A DNA stretch of 64,000 nt from Hygrocybe punicea (Eukaryota; Basidiomycota; Agaricomycetes; Agaricales; Hygrophoraceae), in assembly GCA_963556145.1 (NCBI GenBank), contig OY744473.1, positions 372,001-436,000 on the forward strand. The letters run 5' to 3'. Positions within the stretch are counted from its first letter, which is position 1. Every line of letters starts with the position of its first letter. The translations under genes were made by a program, and so were the position numbers. Of the stretch, positions 57,268 to 64,000 are shown piece after piece. A model generated the notes under the pieces. It was not told where the DNA came from, searched no databases, and saw nothing but the letters and a program-made list of their open reading frames with translations.

Positions 57268-57791
57268 GATTACCAGTGGTACGCATATGCGAGGGCGGCG
57301 CCAAAGCTGTTGTTGTCTGAATCCGCTTTCCCGGGTGCCTGCTATATATATATATATATTCTGTGGATGCTCGAGATCTAGTGGACATTCGGACATGTGT
57401 GGAGATTTGTTACCCAGGCACTGCATTAATGACTCATCCTGTGTAAACTTACTTACTTTTACTGACATTACATATATACTGCATCGTAAATGTTATCGGC
57501 CCTTTTGTAATTAATATTCTTGACGTAAAGTCATTGGCCCTTACTCGAATTGACGTGTGCATGAGTGCGTCAGGCCCTCAGAAAAAACATGTGCACGTAA
57601 TAGTGACTCCTGGAATTTCGAAAGACAGCAAAACATGGAAAGAATACAGAGCTCAGCGCTCAAGAGAAACTACAATCCTATCCTACAAATTGGGCCTATC
57701 CTACAATCCTACAATCTTATGCACAGACCTACATACAATCCGTACTTGAATGGGAACCTGCAGTGAGCTCTGTTTGACAATCCGAGTTACC
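57268..57791. other. intergenic, nothing recognised
   Basis: 3' region of the protease with a short (TA)n run near 57343-57358. Plus-strand frames at 57534-57766 lack any family features. Confidence 0.4.
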
Positions 57792-58401
57792 CTACCCCTG
57801 CTTGTCTTCAGCATCCTTCGTGTCGACACTAACCACGAACTCCAGCACATAGTTACCACTGCCACTGTGGTCATGAAGCCCGCCCACCGCGCACGGGCCA
57901 AGCGATGGACTCCCTGCGAACGAAAGCACCTGGCACTTGTTGCACCAGCGCCAATTGTCTTGGTTACCCGGGGGAACGTCAAAAGCCAGAAGATAGTAAC
58001 CACTGCCAGTGTGGTCATGGACCCCGCCCGCCACGCACGGCCCAGGCAACGGATTGTCTGCGAAGGCAAGCACCTGGCACTTGTTGTACCAGCGCCAGTT
58101 GCCTTGGCTGCCTCTTGTCGCAAGGGCATAGTCACCGCTAGCCCGTATGATCATGCACGCCACCTGCGGAACATATGCCCAGCGAGGGGCTGCCTGCGAA
58201 CGAGAGCGCCTGGCATTTGTTGCACCAGCGCCAGTTGCTTTGGCTGCCAGGGGGGATGATACCGATTGGGATGGAATAGTTGCCGCTGCCGTTGTGGTTA
58301 TGCAGTTGGCCGGCGGGACATGCTCCCAGCGTCGCGCTTCCCGCGAAGGCTAACTCCTGACACTTGTTGCACCACCGCCAGTTGCTTTGATGACCAGCCA
58401 T
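57792..58401 (-). pseudogene. WRWCNKC-repeat protein, broken by one frameshift
   Basis: Four tandem ~48-residue repeats of the pattern Q-x-NWRWCNKCQxLxFAG, then G-x-CxxGGxHDHxGSGNY. The start at 58401 gives MAGHQSNWRWCNKCQELAF. Repeats 1 and 2 read to SAGGVHDHTG at 58138. There one extra base (ACGGGCTAGC) puts a TAG in frame; repeats 3 and 4 (58128-57795) continue in the next frame and end DTKDAEDKQG before the stop at 57792. Repeat 3 has Tyr for the first Cys (WRWYNKC). Similar CxxC/His repeats occur in fungal and bacterial secreted or surface proteins; the fold is unknown to me and metal or sugar binding is a guess. No intron fits the shift, so a recent frameshift or a sequencing error is likely. 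Confidence 0.68.
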
Positions 58402-58564
58402 CGTAGTGAAAATATGAGCTTGGCGGTTCTGATTCAGCGGGACTGATGATAGTGTGGGGAGGGAGGAATGTGAGTGGGTTGTTGCGATCAGTTTAAGTAT
58501 TTCGGACATGCCGTATCAGGACGGGTGGACCGTGTGTGGAAACAGGACGGTTGGCATCAAGCTA

Positions 58565-59413
58565 CACAGGGTGCGCAGTAGCATACCATGTCACACAGTA
58601 TCTTGAAAGTACTTGACAAGTATACTAAATATCATTACCATAACATTCAACATGGTATTGTAACAGTATTCAGACATAAACTACAATACTTGTGCTCAAA
58701 TTCATCTGAAGGTATGAAGGCAAATGAGACTTATACCCTTTCAATAACATCAAGCCTTTTGTTTTACTACTTTTACTGTATCTACAGCAAAGTACTGTAT
58801 AGTTCAGATAGAATACTTGCAGCCTAAGATGAATAAAAGTATTAAACTAGTAAGGAAGTTGTGCCACTTTCACTACTAGGATACCTTTTGAATCCTTTCA
58901 AGATACAGTGTGAAATAGTATAGTACTGTTGCCATATTGTAGATTTAAGATACTGTGTCAATACTTTTAAGATACTGTTTCAGTACTTTTATTATAATAA
59001 AAGTATCTTAAAAGTATTGACACAGTATCTTAAATCCACAATATGGCAATAGTACTATACTATTTCACACTGTATCTTGAAAGGATTCAAAAGGTATCCT
59101 AGTAGTGAAAGTGGCACAACTTCCTTACTAGTTTAATACTTTTATTCATCTTAGGCTGCAAGTATTCTATCTGAACTATACAGTACTTTGCTGTAGATAC
59201 AGTAAAAGTAGTAAAACAAAAGGCTTGATGTTATTGAAAGGGTATAAGTCTCATTTGCCTTCATACCTTCAGATGAATTTGAGCACAAGTATTGTAGTTT
59301 ATGTCTGAATACTGTTACAATACCATGTTGAATGTTATGGTAATGATATTTAGTATACTTGTCAAGTACTTTCAAGATACTGTGTGACATGGTATGCTAC
59401 TGCGCACCCTGTG
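58565..59413 (+). mobile_element. foldback element FB1, 849 bp
   Basis: Almost perfect palindrome: arms of about 420 bp from CACAGGGTGCGCAGTAGCAT to its complement, centre near 58990 (TTATTATAATAA). It encodes nothing. Right flank is TTA (59414-59416), left flank CTA. The same element in opposite orientation lies at 60929-61777. A 3-bp TTA target suggests a PIF/Harbinger-type MITE. Confidence 0.92.
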
Positions 59414-60625
59414 TTACGTCAGGAATTCCGTGAACTGAAAATTTTAGATGAAATAGTTAGATTGAGATATAAAGGCAAGTTACCAAGTTCTGTTACTGGT
59501 GATCGCAGAAATTCTATGATAGATTCCTTTAGATTGTGGAAAGGTAAGCATTATGTTCCAGAAAATGTGCACAAGGCAATTCAATGGAATATGTCTGATC
59601 CATATATTCCTGGTCAAGAGGATAATATTCAATGGCAAGTTCTAGGAAAAAGGCAAAAAGTCCAAAAAGATGTTAATTTCAAGTCAAAATATGTCCCTGC
59701 TTGTGGAAGTTCACCAACATTGTTTTGTCAAAATTCTACTACTAAGAGAAAAATAAGTGGATCTTCAGTTGCCCCTCAGAGAAAGAAGTTGAAAACAAAC
59801 CATATTATTGATGCTTTATTGACCCCTATGAACATTCCTGTTGGTACACTCTGGAGCAACAATAGCTGTGCATATGACTCTATAATATCTATTTTATTTA
59901 ACATCTGGCAGGATAATAACATTGCTTGTTCTAATTCTTTTGGAATTTTAAATTCTAGATTTCTTGGTGTCTTGGTAGCTGGATTTTCAAGATTTTCTGA
60001 TGGTGAATGCTCTTTAGAAGAAGTGCGTGATCATCTAAGGCACTCTCTGTGTCAGCATTCACTGAATAACTTCCCATGGGGAGCATTTACAAGTGTTAAT
60101 ACTTTATTGGATACACTCCTACAAACTGAAATCCCCATTCTTTCATCTTGTATTTCTTGCCCTCAACATCATCCGGTGCCTAGACAGCAGGAAGCAGCAT
60201 ACAATTGCCTTATAGATGTTGGAAGAATTGACTTTGAATCTATTCAAGATGAAATTGATCTCTTTGTAATTTCTCTTGCATCAAAGTGTACTATCTGTAA
60301 TGACTTCCTACTTCGAAAATTCACTTTTGTAAATGCCCCTCAGTTACTTGCATTTGCTACGTCTGCTTTTACAACCACTGTAGATCATAATTTGGTAGTC
60401 ACAGTTAAAGGGGAAACAGATCCAAAAAAATATTGTCTGAGAGGTGTCATATATCATGGCAGTGATCACTTTACATCTCGTATTATCAGTGTGACAGGTC
60501 AGGTTTGGTTTCATGATGGTATCACTACAGGGAGATCCACAGAGTATGAAGGAATGTTGGAAGATATTGTTTTAAATATCTGCAGGTCCAAAAGGCCTTG
60601 TCTTTTGATATATGTTCTTATATAG
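59414..60625 (+). pseudogene. 3' part of the Helitron helicase gene: linker plus C19-like cysteine protease domain
   Basis: Starts LRQEFRELKILDEIVRLRYK, the segment that normally follows GGTSGAL at the end of agaric Helitron helicases, but on the opposite strand from the helicase at 61778-64000. After a basic linker comes a ubiquitin-hydrolase-like domain: WSNNSCAYDSIISILFNIW with the putative nucleophile Cys (about 59850-59910), two CxxC pairs (CISC, CTIC) and YCLRGVIYHGSDHFTSRIIS with the putative catalytic His, then VWFHDG. The frame is open for 403 residues to the stop at 60623-60625. It has lost its own promoter and N-terminus, so I call it a detached gene part. Confidence 0.8.
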
Positions 60626-60928
60626 ATGATTTATGAATATTCTCATAGGCCACTTGTAATAATCAATTTTCCTTCATTAAATGTAGAAATACTCTTATGG
60701 TTTCTTAGTCAATATATTTAAATCAAGCTAAGGGCAGTTCTGACAAAGTCTGTATAGATTCATTTGATTTGAGAGGACGAGGACATGCCGTGCAAAGCAA
60801 CGGCCCTCTAGCACAAGTAGTTTTTTAGGAGTTACCTTAACATTTCTAGTCCAGGTACCGCCGGGTTGTGTCTTTTTGGCTGTGGCAACACCCATAGATC
60901 TCTCATCCTGAATCCCACATTCTTCTCT
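60626..60928 (+). other. Helitron 3'-end candidate and flank
   Basis: GCCGT-GCAAAGCA-ACGGC (60787-60804) can form a hairpin 3 nt before CTAG (60808-60811), compatible with a Helitron CTRR end, though the spacing is shorter than usual. 60812-60928 would then be sequence originally outside the Helitron. Confidence 0.4.
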
Positions 60929-61777
60929 CACAGGGTGCGCAGTAGCATACCATGTCACACAGTATCTTGAAAGTACTTGACAAGTATACTAAATATCATT
61001 ACCATAACATTCAACATGGTATTGTAACAGTATTCAGACATAAACTACAATACTTGTGCTCAAATTCATCTGAAGGTATGAAGGCAAATGAGACTTATAC
61101 CCTTTCAATAACATCAAGCCTTTTGTTTCACTACTTTTACTGTATCTACAGCAAAGTACTGTATAGTTCAGATAGAATACTTGCAGCCTAAGATGAATAA
61201 AAGTATTAAACTAGTAAGGAAGTTGTGCCACTTTCACTACTGAGATACCTGTTGAATCCTTTCAAGATACAGTGTGAAATAGTATAGTACTATTGCCATA
61301 TTGTGGATTTAAGATACTGTGTCAATACTTTTAAGATACTTTTATTATAATAAAAGTACTGAAACAGTATCTTAAAAGTATTGACACAGTATCTTAAATC
61401 TACAATATGGCAACAGTACTATACTATTTCACACTGTATTTTAAAAGGATTCAAAAGGTATCCTGGTAGTGAAAGTGGCACAACTTCCTTACTAGTTTAA
61501 TACTTTTATTCATCTTAGGCTGCAAGTATTCTATCCGAACTATACGGTACTTTGCTGTAGATACAGTAAAAGTAGTGAAACAAAAGGCTTGATGTTATTG
61601 AAAGGGTATAAGTCTCATTTGCCTTCATACCTTCAGATGAATTTGAGCACAAGTATTGTAGTTTATGTCTGAATACTGTTACAATACCATGTTGAATGTT
61701 ATGGTAATGATATTTAGTATACTTGTCAAGTACTTTCAAGATACTGTGTGACATGGTATGCTACTGTGCATCCTGTG
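60929..61777 (-). mobile_element. foldback element FB2, 849 bp, opposite orientation to FB1
   Basis: Same length and ends as FB1. Asymmetric central bases show it is reversed: GTTTCAGTAC lies in the left half of FB1 and its complement in the right half of FB2. It interrupts the helicase gene after GGTSGAL; the right flank TAA (61778-61780) is the complement of TTA. Confidence 0.92.
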
Positions 61778-64000
61778 TAAAGCACCAGATGTACCACCTG
61801 TTATCTTTCTGGCATCAAATCCTTGTAAAATGACAGTACCTAGTGCAGAAGCACGACATGATAATGCAGTGTAATATGATTGATGAGATCGGCTATTATT
61901 TAGATCAACTGGATTATTGTGCCTTGTCTTCCCTTGTGAAGAATAATCTGTCATTGAAAAATTGGGAAGTACCTCTACCTGAGTGCGTGATATTGTAATA
62001 GATGAATCATCTGGTAGTGAACAGTCTACAGTAACAGTTGTTTTTGATATTGGTACAACATTCTCAGGAAGTCCATTTAATTTCACAGCTTGTGGAGGGT
62101 TAAGTAACATTATAAACAATGTATCCAACACTCTCTGACCTTGTAGACCTTTTGCTGACTGCCAGCTATGCACAGTCCCTTCTTGACCTCGGGTAATGCA
62201 TAGCTCAGTTGCACTATTATTCCGGATCATGACAGGCATTCCAATACACAAAGAAAGCTTCCCAGGAATGCATTTTGAGTTTGAACTATGAGGCTGATTC
62301 CACAGAACTTTATGAATATTATCTGATAATGTGTGGAGCTTGTGAGTTGCAGCTTGAGACTTTCCCTTTTTTCTATCTTTGGAAACTACTGAATCATCAG
62401 AATAAAAATCAACCAGAGGTTGACCAGTCTCTTTAGAAAATCTCAATGACCCCAAGTGATTGATCTCATCTTTGTGAATATTTAAAGCAGTAATGATTGA
62501 CACTTGTCTAAAGTTATCATGCTTCACTGATGTGTGACCAGGCAAATTACTTGATATTCGTGATCTCAAAAATACAATATCTTCAGCAGTACAAGCTTTA
62601 TATCGCATATTTGTAAGTGCCTGTCTAAGTTGTGCATCTTCCTTTGTTTGAAGTCTTTGTCTCATGTTTTCTCGTAGTATTACCACAGTTGTAACCTGGT
62701 GCCACAGTGCCTTTCCAATAGCAGCTTCTTGATCTTGGTGGTTAGTTGAAGAAGATCCAACAGTTCTGCTATAGAGAGAAGCATTTTCATGTCCAATTGC
62801 AGGAGGCAACTGTGCAAAATCCCCTGCAAATATCATGTTTAACCCACCCCAAGGCAATTCAGTTTCATTGAAAATCTTAGCCATCCTTGCACTAATCCTA
62901 TACATATCTCGACAAGACAACATTGAAACTTCATCAAAAAAAATGTAATCAACACCTAGCAGTCGTGACCGTAATTGAGCAAGTTGTTTATTTGATATCT
63001 GCTCATCAGTGTTCTCATTTAATCCAAACATATAGTGATATGTAGAACCTGCTAGAAGAGCAGCAGCTGTTCCAGTAGGTGCCACAATAACAAAACAATG
63101 AGCTTCATTCCTTGACTTGAAAAACTTTACTAATGCCTTCAAAACTTGTGTTTTACCAGTTCCACCCATACCACTAATATGCATTTTCAATTGTTCAGAA
63201 TTGCCATTGGATATATGATGTGTGACAATGTAAAATGTCCTTTTCTGTTCTTCATTTAAATTGAAGTCATTTACAATGCTGTCTAGTTCTAACATAGATT
63301 TTTTTGAATGATAACACTTTTCAAGATATGATCTATCAACAACTCTCACTTGGTTATGGCTTGAAGGTTGCATTAGAGAATCATTGTTAATATGAGTTGA
63401 CAGATTTTCTGCACGGTGTTCAAGTATATCTTGTCTTTTCTTTTGCACAATGGCTTTCCATTGACTTCCAGTGAGAATTGTCTCAGGTGGTGGTGGTAGG
63501 GCAACTGATGTCTCATTGAATAAAGGCTCAGTCCAACCTGTGTTGTTCATTATTGATCACATAGTTGCCATATCAAGTTGACGTTTCTTTTCTCGCTTGC
63601 CAAATTCCTTGAATTCAATGTCAAGCTCTTCACATAACTTTGCAGAGGCATCTTCAAATATGTAGTCACCTTCCACTTGGTCTAAATCATTACCATGATC
63701 CAATTCATTGTTAGAACTTTCAATCCAACTTGGCAAGACAGCAGAACCTTTACGAAGCTGGGCATGAAAGTCATCACGAGCATCAAGACATTCATACTTT
63801 ATATTAAAGTTGTTCATAAGTTCTCTTTGTCTCAAAGTAAAGTCATAGGATAAAAAAGACTCATCCCAAGATTGTTCTTTTGTTTTTAAGTCATGACCAG
63901 AGCACCAAGGTTTAAATAATGTAAGCATGGTTGAGCAATAATATTCACGATCACCTTGATCACATCGTGGTAAAGTGGCTCCTATAAAAGTGGGAATTTT
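61778..64000 (-). pseudogene. Helitron PIF1-like helicase (interrupted; 5' end beyond right edge)
   Basis: C-terminal region of a Helitron Rep/helicase protein (rolling-circle transposition). From the right edge: IPTFIGATLPRCDQGDREYY, CSTMLTLFKPWCSGHDLKTK, an acidic segment, then the SF1 helicase: NLNEEQKRTFYIVTHHI, Walker A GMGGTGKTQVL (about 63175-63145), VIVAPTGTAAALL, Walker B YIFFDEVSMLS (about 62950-62920), MIFAGDFAQLPP (about 62835), VILRENMRQ, and the late motifs LCIGMPVMIRNN, TDYSSQGKT and YYTALSCRAS. A TGA at 63557-63559 interrupts the frame before SIMNNTGWTEP. FB2 cuts the gene after GGTSGAL. The Rep nuclease and Helitron-like N domain are outside the window. The region is clearly AT-richer than the rest. 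Confidence 0.9.

Noticed and set aside
57750..58353. Plus-strand frames (169 and 78 codons) opposite the WRWCNKC repeats
   Set aside because: They are complements of the repeat gene; their Cys/Arg-rich patterns follow from the antisense of the repeats.
58588..58827. 79-codon frame occurring four times (also 59151-59390, 60952-61191, 61515-61754)
   Set aside because: It is the same sequence in each arm of the two foldback elements; the identity comes from the palindrome, not from a gene family.

Overview
The window is fungal nuclear DNA from a mushroom-forming basidiomycete (Agaricomycetes). Three things point there: genes cut by many 40-75 bp GT-AG introns, protein families typical of agarics (Hsp70-12A-like ATPases, RBR ubiquitin ligases, polyporopepsin-type aspartic proteases), and the transposon mix (KDZ, Plavaka, hAT, Tc1/mariner and Helitron). 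No rRNA, tRNA or CRISPR array was seen. Most of the window is transposons, several with base-exact boundaries and target-site duplications (TSDs), inserted into one another and into ordinary genes.

Layout. 1-5.1 kb: two Hsp70-like genes head to head as an inverted duplication (the left one runs off the window), then an RBR E3 ubiquitin ligase. 5.5-8.7 kb: a decayed membrane-protein pseudogene and a secreted aspartic protease. 9.7-12.5 kb: a Tc1/mariner element (TA TSD) with a transposase and a companion gene, inserted in a 69-bp tandem repeat. 13.4-32.5 kb: a 19-kb KDZ element (8-bp TSD, 338-bp inverted repeats) inserted in an F-box-like reading frame. It holds two younger insertions, a 2.15-kb LTR element and a 9.4-kb Plavaka (CACTA-type) element that sits exactly inside an intron of the KDZ transposase. 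The Plavaka element carries its transposase, an accessory gene and a decayed fragment of the spliceosomal gene SF3A1.

33.1-36.4 kb: a 1.2-kb non-autonomous element with an 8-bp TSD and a second inverted-repeat element containing a ~1-kb foldback. 36.6-42.8 kb: two copies (A1 intact, A2 broken) of an unknown coiled-coil gene, and a small secreted-protein gene (B1). 42.8-54.3 kb: a composite insertion whose main part is an apparently intact hAT element (43595-52922, 8-bp TSD). The hAT carries a transposase, a convergent 846-codon gene of unknown function and a captured BCS1-like AAA+ fragment. 54.3-58.4 kb: secreted-protein gene B2, a second aspartic protease, and a WRWCNKC-repeat gene broken by one frameshift.

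58.6-64 kb: two 849-bp foldback elements in opposite orientation bracket the 3' part of a Helitron helicase gene. The two halves of that gene now face each other on opposite strands, and the 3-bp TTA duplication at the split is still readable. A foldback-associated inversion of the intervening 1.5 kb explains this best. The ordinary cellular genes (Hsp70-like, RBR ligase, two proteases, secreted proteins) look like independently acting protein-quality-control and secretion genes, not a pathway cluster.
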